From: Lytechinus pictus
Lineage: Eukaryota; Echinodermata; Echinoidea; Temnopleuroida; Toxopneustidae
NCBI RefSeq assembly: GCF_037042905.1
Contig: NC_087252.1
Coordinates: 2,177,501-2,241,500 of the forward strand
Direction of reading: 5' to 3'
Length of the DNA stretch: 64,000 nucleotides
Under the pieces are notes generated by a model. It saw only the letters and a program-made list of their open reading frames with translations, searched no databases and was not told where the DNA came from. Shown one piece after another: positions 22,241 through 34,600 of the stretch; the first letter of the stretch is position 1, and every line of letters begins with the position of its first letter. A program made the position numbers and the translations under genes.

Positions 22241-22625
22241 ATGTATTATATATTAAACACAAATAAAATTCAAATCACGTACAACCAAATTCAATACTTT
22301 CCTATCTTTATATCGATTGATATTGCAAACAAAAATGCATGATTTTCAAATAATCATAACTAATTATTAATAACATTCCCTTGGGAAAACTGTGCACAGT
22401 ATTGCAGTGCACAAGATACATGCTCATTAAAGGGAGACTTTGTGAATAAAATGCACAGAATCCTCGCTCTCTCTATTATCCCAATACATCATTCACGCTG
22501 ATATATAAGCCTACTGCTGGTATGTCATTGAAAATACCTAATACATTATCTTGGTGGTGTGGGGCCCGTACTCAAAGCCTAACAAACGTCTCAGAATGAG
22601 CGTAATACAAAGTCATATGTAAGTG

Positions 22626-22740
22626 TTAAACACACACACACACACACACACACACACCATCACACACACACCCTCTCACACTCACCCTAACCTACACACA
22701 GGCACACAACCCCGGCCACACCATGAAGACATGAACGCAC
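22626..22740. repeat. (CA)n microsatellite
   Basis: A run of CACACA with CCT interruptions, followed by AT-rich DNA to 23880 in which I see no gene. Confidence 0.85.
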
Positions 22741-23882
22741 AATTCAACAGTTGAGTATGCTGTCACGTTGCGTGTATCGTTATGGGAAATGTGCAAATGT
22801 GTAATCAGATGTACATTTTGCATTTTTTGTTTTGATGTGAAAATGACTTTTTTCTAAATCGGTCTCTCTCACGCTTGTAAAAAAACTTAAAAAAACGATA
22901 GGACGTGAATGTTATTCCGTTAATCGTTCTGTGTTATATTTATCGAATATTGAAAACAAAATTGAAAAAACGTGACCCCCCAGTAACTAGTGTGAAAATT
23001 TGCTGAGCCCGGTAGATCTAGTTTGACGAGAATTTATTTTTATTTGAAATGACAATACATGCTTTAGGTCGAATAATCTTATGTAATTTTGGCGACGAGT
23101 CGAGGGTAGGGGGATCAATGGTTATGTGGATACGCCATTCGAATCGCGTGTGTTATGATTGCCCATTCTACATGTTTTAAACTAATGTCCAACCATACAT
23201 ATATATAAGTGACATGAAAAACGACTACCCCTATTTTGTACTCCAATTGGTTTGGAGGTAATGTCCATACTCGCTTAGGTTGTTATCTTCAATGAAACCT
23301 TCACTCTAAAGACACGCTTTTCGACCTACCATGTTAAAGATTTATTATAATAGGTGTATAAATGTGTATATATATATATATAGATTTATATATATGTTTA
23401 TATTCTTTGGGGATGCAATTTTGAAATGAATCATTCAGCCTGGAATACAGAATAGGATACATTAAGGGCGCATCGACTTACTGTTAGCAGTAATATATAT
23501 CATCAATTAACAGTATGAATCGACATGTCCATACATATCTGACGAAAACAATATTTTATAACCGCGTAAGCATAGACAATGTCATTTGATTAAACATCAT
23601 TTTAGGAGTTAATTTGTATGACTGTTATACATGAAACATGCAACGTGATGTCAATAAAATATGAGAAAATAAATTATTAACTTTTATCTCTCCTGGGCCG
23701 GCGTGGGTATTAAGTTCAAGTGTCTATATAAATAATAGTGAGTCACAATGATAACGAACTATGATAACAACGATTGGAGTTTTGCATTTCACACATTTTA
23801 GTTTCTTTACATAAGAAAATATGAAATTATAATGTATTTATTTATTTCAGTTTTTTTACGAAGGGTAGCTCTTTCAGTTATA

Positions 23883-24875
23883 CAGTGCGTATAAAAATAA
23901 AGTTTACACTTTGAAAAAGCCCTGGGAATAAAAAAATATACAATAGATGGGTAATTTATTCACATATAATCTTGGGTTGGGTCTCATCTATCCAATATAA
24001 CATGAAAGTAAAAGTTTTGAAAGAATGTTACACTTGAGTGAGCACCATCCATTTTTGTAAAGCTCGCAGAAATCTGTTTGTGCAGAAATGCTGGTTTTCA
24101 CGCTGTGTCAAGGGGAAAGGGTGAAATCAAACTTACCCTGCGAAACATTTCTCATAAAATTCCCTTGCACTTTTAGTCAATTGAAAGAAAACGGATACAT
24201 TCAAGCATTTTGTAACAATTTTGCCACCCAAATTGAAATTTCAACACTAAGTAAGCACAACCTTTACCCTTTTTGTGCCAGCTGGATCTGAGGACTTAAC
24301 TGAATCTGAACAAAACCTTATATCAGACATCTCCAGCATTTTATCACTAAGTTTTTATCATTTAGAATGGGTTTACATTTAATTTTTAATTTAATACTTG
24401 TTTCTCCACACTTCTCCCAAGCTTGACAATGATTAACAAAATGAAAATCAAGCCCAAGTCCTTTCATGTAAATCACAGCTCAGTGTAAAGCAAATATCGT
24501 CACGATGGCCTCGGTGGTTGGGGGAGTGGGATGGGGTGCAATGCACTCTTCGAAGTGTTTTGGGCAAGGAAACAAGTTAAAAAAGGTAAAAAGATATCTT
24601 CAAATCAATTTTACTAGCTAAATTCCACGTGTTCTTCATGATTAAGGTTACTTTTATTTGCATAACTATTTCAAAGTTCTGCGCAAATCATTTTTCACTA
24701 ACTTTTCAAAAGTAAGTGGTGCTCACTCAAGCGGAAATATTTTTCGACAGTTATATCGTCATTTGCTTAAATGGATCTGTACTAATGTTAGAATGTGGAA
24801 AAATCTTCAGGATATTACAAGTGTAAAATTTTACAGGATTTTTTCTAAGTGTAAACTTTTTTTTGATACTCACTG
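23883..24875. mobile_element. Tc1/mariner-type MITE, 993 bp, TA target duplication
   Basis: Left end CAGTGCGTATAAAAATAAAG then TTTACACTT; the complement of the right end is CAGTGAGTATCAAAAAAAAG then TTTACACTT. Flanked by TA (23881-23882 and 24876-24877). A second inner pair, ACACTTGAGTGAGCACCA near 24030 against GGTGCTCACTCAAGCGG near 24718, makes it strongly palindromic. No transposase frame. Confidence 0.75.
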
Positions 24876-25919
24876 TAGAACTGATTGACAAAGAGGCCCT
24901 GCAACGATAAAAAGAACATATACATATTCTACAATGGACATATAAATAAGATACAATCATACGATGAAATTAACATTAGGAAATGTATGCATGTAAAGTA
25001 AAAAAAAAACATTTTATAACAAAAAGTGGGATGTAAAATAAAGCTTGAACAGCGGAAAGAATTTACACTTAGTTTTGAATACTTGAAGGGATGTTGAATT
25101 TCTAAGATTAGGGGAAAACTTATTCCAGAGGATTTGATATTGAAAGGACTTTTTCATGATTTCAGTTTTGGGTTTGGGAATAAGTAGAGGAGACTTTAGG
25201 ACGTATCTGGTTAGTATCAGGGGAGAACGAAATGATATAAGATTCAAAGGATATAATCATGACGATTGACGAATGCCTACCTAACCTAAAAAATCTAAAC
25301 AGGGACTAGCATATATACCCTGGTTTATTTTTTAATACACCACCCCTTTTGGCGAATCATTTACTGCTAGTTTACAATAAAAAATAATGATAATGGACGA
25401 AAATTTAAAAAAGGTTTAGATTCCGATAGCCCCGAATGTACAGGGTATGCCTCTACATGTATTTTTTCCCCGTAGGGGATTGGTAAGGGTGTTGAACATT
25501 TTGTTATTTTTCATTTGTCTGCGAAGAAATATGTATTTTGAAAAAAGTCATACTGGAATATCTGTCCTAAATAATTATCTTCCTAGTCTTCGTGTTGAAA
25601 AAAAAAATCACAAATTGAAGTAAATGGGTTCGTCTTCCTTACATTATTACATTAAGTATAGGCCTACTGTTATTTTGAAGCGGTCTCGATATCATTACCC
25701 CCCCCCCCCACCCCCTTTCGACACACATCGCCCGAGGCCGGAATTGTGTGTCTACACCCATGGAGGCTTCACGTCCCATAGTCACGTAATAGGAGGCATA
25801 CCTTTACCAGATGTATAGGCCAATATTTTATATACATTGTTCAATTGCAACATGCGCGCAGTGAATTAGCTCTAACTATTGTTCGCTATTTCACTTTCAG
25901 TGGTCAAGCCGGCCTAAGT

Positions 25920-26853
25920 TAGCCTCTTGTCGAGGCCCTGGCGGCTGCTTCCCGAGCGAAGCGAGGGATTCCCTAATTCGCGAAGCGAATTAGGCCTGGC
26001 GTGAGCCAGGGCCTCTTGACATCTGAACTGAATTATATATTCATGAGGAACGTCTTCCTAATGAATATACATGAGTCATGATATTACTGGTCACCTAGTA
26101 AACCAATGAAATGTCAGAGCTGTTTCGTTTTGGGTTCGGAATACTATATAGTATAGTAGTCCATTATTCTGCAGGGGATTCATTTAATTGCGGGACACTA
26201 AAGGGGATATAACCTGCAAAATGCTACAAGTAGTGGTACTACTACTACTCACTACTACTACTACTACTGGCCGTAACAGACCCATCACCGCCCCGAAACT
26301 TCCTGGGAGATACTGCTCAGCCGCTGGTCAGACTCGAGTCAACTCCCAGCAACTCCACCCCAGCTTCCCTCACTGCACTGCACAGCGGAGATCGATAACC
26401 GACGCCCCGGTTCGACCGGTGGAATCGCATGAAAGATAACATTTTTTTCCATATCCTGTGGGTAGATTTACAAAATCATCTCGTCCTTTCAGTGCAGAGT
26501 TAATTTTATCGACTTGCAAATCCTTAAATCGGTCAATATTCAGCATTTTAGAGTCATATTCAGCGCTCTTTGATATTTCGTCGTCACTTTTCGCCAAGAA
26601 TCCAAGGGTCGCCATTCAAGATGAGCTCATGAATATTCAATATGACGTCATAGCAGCCCGCACTCTCATTGGATGATTTTCACCGACCAGTTTTTGGTCG
26701 GTGAATTGGTAAAAACAATAAAAAACAAAAGAAAGTCGGTGAAATTCGGGTCAGATGTCCAGAGGCCCTGTCTCGCGCCGCTCTGCTTCGCTCTCTCCCT
26801 TGCTTTGCCATGTTCGCTCGGAAAGCAGCCGACAGGGCCTCGACAAGAGGCTA
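25920..26853. mobile_element. 934-bp TIR element with 8-bp target duplication carrying a helicase fragment
   Basis: TIR TAGCCTCTTGTCGAGGCCCT continues as CGGCTGCTT and CCGAGCGAA at both ends, with a single mismatch or two. Perfect 8-bp flanks GCCTAAGT at 25912-25919 and 26854-26861. An 8-bp duplication fits hAT-like families. Inside is a minus-strand RecQ-like fragment (26370-26615). Confidence 0.85.
26370..26615 (-). pseudogene. RecQ/DEAD-like helicase N-terminal fragment
   Basis: The minus-strand frame contains FKDLQVDKINSALKGRDDFV followed by NLPTGYGK. This matches the Q-motif-to-Walker-A layout of RecQ helicases (F..LQ..AI...L.GRD.FV..PTGYGKS). After GYGK the expected Ser and downstream motifs are lost (KCYLSCDSTGRTG), so it is a broken, captured exon. 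It reaches 82 residues only. It lies wholly between the TIRs of the surrounding element. Confidence 0.65.
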
Positions 26854-27829
26854 GCCTAAGTCCACTCGGGGGTATGCACAAAGCAGTTTTCGGACTGAAG
26901 CCGGCTTGATGCCGGTGTCATAGGCAATTTGGACCGGGCAGGTGATCGGGGCCGGATGTACTAATCGACGGCTCTTTTACCCGCCGATTAGTTCCGAATT
27001 TTGTTGTGTGATGCTATTGTCATAGTCCATTTGTTCCGACCAGGCGATTTGTTCTGATACGCTGTTCATGCACCATTATCACCCCTACAGCAATAATGTG
27101 ATATTCCAGTCGTCCTTTTCAACCAATTGGCTCCTCCATGTAAACCACACCCACAGAACAGATACAGTTGCCGATTTGAGAATCTCAAGTTAGTTAGGGA
27201 GTCGTATTTTTTTGCACTCTTCCAATTAATGAAACATCCGCGGACAGCTGCTGTGTGGAGCCATGAAGCCCTATTCAAGTAGAAATCAAAATGAATGTAT
27301 CAATACAAGAAAACTAAGTCCAACAATAAGGCTGCCAAAAACACAGGGAACTCTCAGTGACACATCATTGAGACACACTACGCGCAATTTTTTTTTTTTT
27401 TTTGGGGGGGGGGTGGGGGCACGGGACCCGGGTAGTCGAAAAAGGAGGAAATATATGAAAATTAAAGGGAGAGAAAAAAACGTATGAAGAAGAGATCGCA
27501 AAACAATGGGGAAAAGTATATGAGAAAGGAAAAAAGGAAGAGGGAACAAGGGGGGAAGGAAAATGAAGGGGAAAAAGAGGGGGAGATGAAATAATAATAT
27601 TAATAAAAGAGCGTGCATGGGCGCGCCCGCGATTTGAACTTTGACCTAGCTAGGAGCAGAAATGATGCTCGACCTTTGGGGTGCTAATTTGATGTTTGAC
27701 CGGGAGCGCATTCATGTGTCACATGGGGGAGGGGGTGGGCAAATTGAACTTAAACTTAGGGGGCATCAACTTGACCCGTTATGAGGGGGCACCAAACTGA
27801 CCTTAAGCTCGAGGGAGGGGGTGCTTTGG

Positions 27830-28006
27830 CGCGGATCCAGGGGGGTGGGCACACCCGGCTCATGCCTCCCACCCTTTTGAGAGCCACAAAAAGTGGTCGA
27901 AAGTACCGTATATGTGCAAGTGCTAAGCCTCTTTTTAATTTTTGCCTGTCAATTTTTTCTGGACAAAAGTGCCCCCCTGGAAATTCCTGGATCCGCACCT
28001 GGCTGG
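27830..28006. mobile_element. hAT-like MITE
   Basis: GCGCGGATCCAGG at the left and CCTGGATCCGCACCTG at the right are inverted. The interior has poly-G and GGGCACACCCGGC. The target duplication is unclear. Confidence 0.55.
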
Positions 28007-28399
28007 CATTTAATAACACACATGTAGGCCCTATATATATATTTTATTTAGAAGTGAATGAATGACTCAAACTTGGTCGTATAGCTTCTCATTGGCGGCT
28101 GAAGCCAAAAGAATTAGGGGGGGGTCTATACCTGGAATTTATGGTTGGACATAGGAAACAAAATTGACAAGCAAAACAAAAAAAAGGTGAACAAACAAAA
28201 TTTTAGGGGGACCATAACGATTTTAAACAAATTTAGGGCGGTCCGCCTGAATTTAGGGGGGACGCAGGCTTTCAGCCTCTCCAAAGCGGACTTAGTCCGA
28301 GCCAGGATAAACACAAGGCAGGGGGTGAACACACAAATCGAGCCACTTTCGACGCCAGCTTCAGTATTACCACCCTATTTTTTTTAGGATTCTGTCTAG

Positions 28400-28597
28400 A
28401 GCTGGCGGCAGGAAGCAAGAGAACCTTTAATCAACGATTGCCAACACAACCTTCATTCCTTGCCTGATAAACTAAACACAAATATTATACTTAGATATAC
28501 CGGCCGACACACATATTATGCAAACAATATGTTAACAAGATAAAAATTAAATCGACAGAGGATTGCCACTTCTGTATAAACAAGTACATCCATAGAA
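28400..28597 (+). promoter_or_regulatory. Conserved 5' leader/promoter region of gene B
   Basis: Blocks in the ~150 bp before the ATG (ATGTTAACAAG, AAATCGACAGAGGAT, CAAGTACA) recur before gene C at about 59120-59198. This is expected for a duplicated promoter or 5' UTR. A GATATACC at about 28493 is a weak TATA candidate. Transcription start not determined. Confidence 0.4.
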
Positions 28598-28664
28598 ATG
28601 GCGGTTAGAATAATACACCTCACTTTGTGGATCATATCTGCATTTGTTCTCCACTTCTTTTCAG
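28598..28664 (+). CDS. Gene B exon 1: signal peptide
   Basis: The ATG at 28598 opens a short basic N-terminus (MAVR), then a hydrophobic core (LWIISAFVLHFF), then a phase-1 GT donor at 28665. The paralogue at 59199-59265 has the same length and layout (MAAKR then a hydrophobic stretch), which supports this start. Around 100 bp upstream of both ATGs share blocks such as ATGTTAACAAG and TCGACAGAGGAT, so the 5' leader is also duplicated. Confidence 0.82.
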
Positions 28665-31600
28665 GTATGTAGTGATTTCTTTAGTTTTAGTATTCATACT
28701 ATGAGCTTTGGGATGTCTGGTACAATGCTACGTATAAATCTGTAGTTTGGTTGGATTACCTTGTCAGGCTTACACCTACCCTTACCGATATAGCTTCAGG
28801 ATGACTTATCAACATGTATCAAGGTGTATGTATTTAATTTTGCTTTTGGTTTTTTATTCGCCTTATATACCCTCGATTTGTTTTATTTAGTCCAAACTAT
28901 TCAACAGATGGAGGAATAAGCTCATGGAATAGTGTGATTTGAAGAGCACACCATGTTAGCGTGTAGTAGCACAGTACACTGTTTTTCTTTATCCTGTGCC
29001 TTTAAAATGGAAGTTCACCCTGAAAATAGTTTGTTGTAAAAATATCAGAAAAAAAAATTGGTGAAGATTTGAGAAAAACAAATGAAAGATTAATAAAGTT
29101 ATTAGAATTTAGAGTTTTTGATTTGTGACTTCATATACGAGCAGCTGTCCCATATTTCATGTGATCTAAAATGCATAAATTTCAATTCTCCGTAGATCAT
29201 GATCACAATTTTTTTTCTTTCGGGCACGATAAGAATTAATTTGTTGATATAAGTAAATGTGCATTAAAAACCATTTTCATGTTTGAGAAGAGAGAATTTC
29301 ATTGATTTTGTTTTTCTACAAGATATATGGGGAAGCTCCTCGCAAATGACGTCACAAATGAAAATACAAAATTCTAATAATTTTGGTAATCTTTGATAGA
29401 CATTCTTTAAACCTTCACCAATATATTTTATTATTTTTGTCTGTCTTTCTACATTAAAATTTATTTGATATTTTCCTTTATTAATTGTTACCCGAAGCTT
29501 TGGTATAGTATAGATATATGAACTGCCATAAGAGGCACGGTTGTTTCCACAAGCTCAAATAGTCCAGGATAGAAGGGGTCGAACCTTGTTTTTTTTATAT
29601 ATACAATGTTTTTTTATGGTTTCTTGTCAATTCGAGGGTGCTGATTCCGAATCTGAATGATGCCACTCGTGTAACCTTGAGCATTTTCTGCAAATTGGCA
29701 AAATCCAATATGGCCGCCAAAATATTCAAATTACCCATGAAAATCATAAAATTGTCCACACATTGGCTTTAAAGTACATACAATTGTGCTGCCGGAGTGA
29801 AATAATATCTGAAAAAATGATTTTTGTCAAAATATTTATTTTCTTGATATCAAAATGGCCGCCATCATAGACCCCTGTACAATATGAATGGGGAAAATTA
29901 ATTTTTACAAAATTGAGCACTGAAATGCAAGTAATTATGATCTATGAGTGAAGCAATGTCTGTAAACATGATTGCTAACGATATATATCATTTGTTATGT
30001 CAGTTATGTGATAAATCATGTATATATTCAAAATGGTCTTCAAAAGCCCTAACACTATTATGAACAATGTGAATGGTGACACAAAAAAATCACAAGAGTG
30101 AGCACTAGAATGCATTTTGTTGAGATAAACGAGTGGAATACTGACTAAAAACATTATTGTTAACGAAATTTATTATTTAACATGCCATGTATGTGATAAA
30201 CCCTGTATTTTGATATTTAATATGACCGCCAAAGGCCCTAAAATTATGATCTACGATGTGAGAGAGGACAAAAACAATCACAAGGTGAGCACTAAAACGT
30301 ATTTTTTTGTGGTAAATTAGTGGAATACTGTCTTCAAATATAATTTGCAACGAAATATATTATTCGGGTTTCATATTTGTGTTAAATATTGTATTTTGAC
30401 TTTCAAAATGGCCGCCAAAAGACATTAACTGTATTATGTACAATCGATCTGGGAAACCAATTTTCACATGAGTCAGCACCATAACATGCATATAATTGTG
30501 ATTTAAGAGTAAAATATTGTCTGAAAACATAATTCCTAACAAGATATATCATTCATTCTGCCAGGTAGGTGATAAATAATGTATTTTGAAAGTCAAAATG
30601 GCCGCTACAGGCCCTAACGGTAGGCCTATTATGTACTTTGTGAATGGGAACATATAATTTTAACAGAATTTGGCTTTGCTTGACTAAATGGTGTTGCATG
30701 TATGAGTGAAATATCGTCTGAAAATATGATTTTGTAACCAAATAGATCATTTCTTATGTTATTTAGGTGATAAATGCTATATTTAAATTTCAAAATGGCT
30801 GCAATATGTTTCTTTGTAGAAATTATATTTCCCCATTCAAATTTTACATATTAAGATAAGGCACTATGGCGGCCATTTTTCATTTTTAAAAGGCTGCATT
30901 CATCACCTTTATGACACAAGTTATGATATATTTCGTTAGAAATCATTGGGTTTAGACAATACTTAACACTTACATCAAAATTAAGCCATTTTCATAGTAA
31001 AAATTTTGTCAAAATTATCTGTCCCCAGTAACAATGTACTTTGGGCTATGGCAGCAATTTTGAATTTCAAAGTAAGGCCTTTCTTACCTTCTCAACCATT
31101 ATATGATGTATTTAGTCAGAAATCATGTTCAAGACCAAATTTTACCTATACATCACATAGTTACGTGCGTTTTTGGTTCTCATTCTGGTGATGATTAGTT
31201 TCCCTATACGCATGTTACAGAATTTGTAGGGGCTTGTGCGGCCGTTTTGAAAGTCAAAATACAGTATTTATCACCTATGGGAGAGGAAATGTTATATTTC
31301 ATTAAAAAAATCACGTTTTCAAACAATATTTTCCTTATACAACATAATTATATGGAGTTCATAGTCAGGCAAATTCTAATTCTTTCAAAAGTATTTGTCC
31401 CCATTTACATTGTAGATAATACTGTAAGGGCCCATAGGGGCCATTTTGAATTTTACAATACAGCATTTATCTCATGCATGAAAAATGAAATGATATGTTT
31501 CGCCAGAAATCATGTGTTTAGACAATATTTCACTCGTATAGATTACAATTACATTCATTTTATTGTTTTTACTCTTGTGAAAATTAGTTTCTTAATTCGC

Positions 31601-34600
31601 TTTGTTCATAATACAGATAGGGCCTATGGCAGCCATTTTGAATGTCAACATGCAGCATAATTACCGAAATTGCAAGGGAAATGATATGTTTCGTTAGAAA
31701 TCCTTGTTGTCAGACAGTGTTACACCAATATTTCGCAGTTATTGGCATTTTAAAGTCAAACAAATTCAAAGGTTGTGAAAATTATTTGTCCCCTTTTATA
31801 TATTGTACACAGTATAAGGGGTATATGACAGCCATTTTGAATATCATAATACAGCATTTATCACATTAGAAAGTATACAAATGACATAGTTTTGTTAATA
31901 GTCATGTTTTCAGACAGTAGTCCACTCGTAGGTCACAATCACATGCAATAATAGTGCTCTTGTTTGAAAAAAATATTTTCCCCATTCATATTCTACATAA
32001 TAAAGAATACAGGGGTTATGGCGGCCATTTTCAATATATATCAAATAAATATTTTGTCAAATATCGCTTTTCCAATTGGTATTTCACTTCTGCACAACAA
32101 CTACATGCATTTTATAGCTAATGTGTTGGCAATTTTATGATTTTCATGGGTAATTTGCATATTATGGCGGCCATATTGGATTTTGCCAATTTGCGGAAAA
32201 TGCTCAAGGTAACAAGAGTGGCATCATTCAGATTCGGAATCAGCACCCTCGAATTGACAAGAAACCATCAAAAAACATTGTATATCTAAAAAAACAAGGT
32301 TCGACCCCTTGTCTATGGGGCCTATCCTGGACTAAAAGGGACTGTTGCGCAACTAAACCTTTTACCATTAATACAGGGGTCAAACGATAGAGCGAAATGA
32401 AATAAAACACATAATACTAAAACAAATTAGTGGCTTATAACAGTATAAACGTCTTCTGTGTCACTAAGGGATATATGGTGAGGTTCCTGATGACACTGTC
32501 TACACCGAGTTACACGAAGATGTTAGAATAGGAGAGAGTGTAGTCCTGACATGCCGGTTTCGAGGTTCACCATTGGCTGTCTATTGGAAGAAAGGTGATG
32601 ACCCAAGAAGGGCACCAAACCTTATATCATGGATACCTACTGATAACGTCACTGGTAAATGTGAAGGTCAAAGGCCATGTGAGATCATGGAGATGAATGA
32701 GAATCGTTCCTTGGTCATTAAAGAGGTCAGTATGGCCGAACAAGGTCGATATATCTGCAGAGTTTCCAACTACAAGGGGTACTTAATACACAACTTCACA
32801 GACATCAGACTGTTTTGTAAGTACTTTGATTTCCAAGCTGATCGCTGATCATGTCCTCTGCGTTTTACTGTGTAGTAATAGATTAAAAAGTTTTATAAGT
32901 GCTTATAAATATAAGCGTAAACAGCCCCGTATTCAGAACCCTTCATTAGACCTCCACCAAGGACTAAACCTGAGGGGGGGGGGGGTATTCAGGGCTGGAA
33001 ATCAAATGATTCGACCACATATAGTTGAATAACAAAAATGGGTTAAGAAGGTTAGGATATTTTGAACTCAAGCTGTGTTATTTGGATGAAACAGCCCTAT
33101 GCATTTTTTATTTAAATAATTTTCACTCAAATGGTGTCATGTAGCAATATGAAAAAAGGATTGACTATACTAATTTAACATGTAAAATAACCATTGCGGC
33201 AATTTATTGTTGCATGGGAGATATTTCATATACACGTGTATGAAAATATGAAGTAATCAAGATTTAATGCAATAACATAGTAAAAGTTTAGAGGGGACAC
33301 GGCATCATGGGCCTTTCTATTGCATATGAAGATATGAAATGAAATAAATAAATTCAATCCAATTCATATCCATGACAACGTGAATAAAACGGTTTTAACA
33401 AAAGATTACTAACCTTTAAAATTCAATGACTCTGCTATTAATTTCCATCAGATTTATTTTATATATGTATAGCTGAGCAATGAATAATACATTACAATCT
33501 CTTATATTGTAGCTCCTCCTATGGAACCCTACCCAATCATCAACCAGTGTCAGAGAAAGGAAAGTTCTATGAATTCTACTTCTCCTCCAAAGGGTTGCAG
33601 GATTGCAACCGACACGATTGTAAACATCACATGCTCAGTCTTCGGATTCTACCCATATATCAACCTCTTCTTCCTTCATGGGTTTTCAAAGGTAACCAAC
33701 TTTAAGAGTATTGAGTGGGAAAATGAAGACGGTTCAAAGAATAAGACCATATTAATTGAAGCTAGAGTCAGTGACCTGCCATATGTATGCATTGCGTCAG
33801 ATATACCTGGTTCAAAAGAGGAGAGAGCTGGTGAGATATTCATAGATCCAGTCCCTTCAGATGAGACAACCGCCGCCAATCCCGAGAAGGGTGATGAGAA
33901 AATTGGCACCAATCCCGCGAAGATTGGTAAGCATTAACTAATCAATATGGAAATGCATTATCATGTCTTATTCAATACAAAAACGTATGGTTTTTCTTCG
34001 AATCTCCAGGCACGTGCGTAACAAGTTGAGACAACATTATGACATCGTCAGAAACTATGCTCTCACAATCTCTAAAATGTTGATTGAATTCTGACTGCCT
34101 GTTCCAGCTATTAGCAAACATGACCATTATAGAGTTCGAATTTATTGAACATGTGAATGAAATAAAATGCAAATCATTGGCAAGTTTAATTGGCCGTTAT
34201 ATCACATTCATTGCACTGATTCTTACAAAAAATAAAGACCTGATGTTTAACTTATAATCTAGAACTCCTCGTGATTTTACCATTTTGAACGAGTATGACT
34301 GTGAATTCAAGTTTTTGAAGCATGATATTTAGATATACCGTACTAAATAAGGGCTAGTTATAAATATTATTATGTCCGAAACCTTTTTCCCATAGTGGTA
34401 CCAATCCTACTGATACTTGCAGTCGCCACGATAGGCATGGTACTCTTGTGGCGGAGATCAAGGAAACGGCAGGCCAGACGTAACATTGGTATGCACTGTC
34501 ATTTATTCTGCAAATTGCTGTAATCTCGGTTTATTACCACAATCTTTTAGTAGTCACGACTGTCATACGGATGGGAGGAGGGGATTCTGGCTTCCAAAAT

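Noticed and set aside
27286-27618. 110-codon minus-strand frame with Leu/Phe/Pro-rich product
   Set aside because: Produced by a purine-rich low-complexity tract and a poly-T/poly-G run.
29347-29354. TGACGTCA, a perfect CRE, also present in gene C intron 1 (59763-59770)
   Set aside because: It falls inside a palindromic MITE-like repeat common to both introns, so conservation is explained by the repeat.
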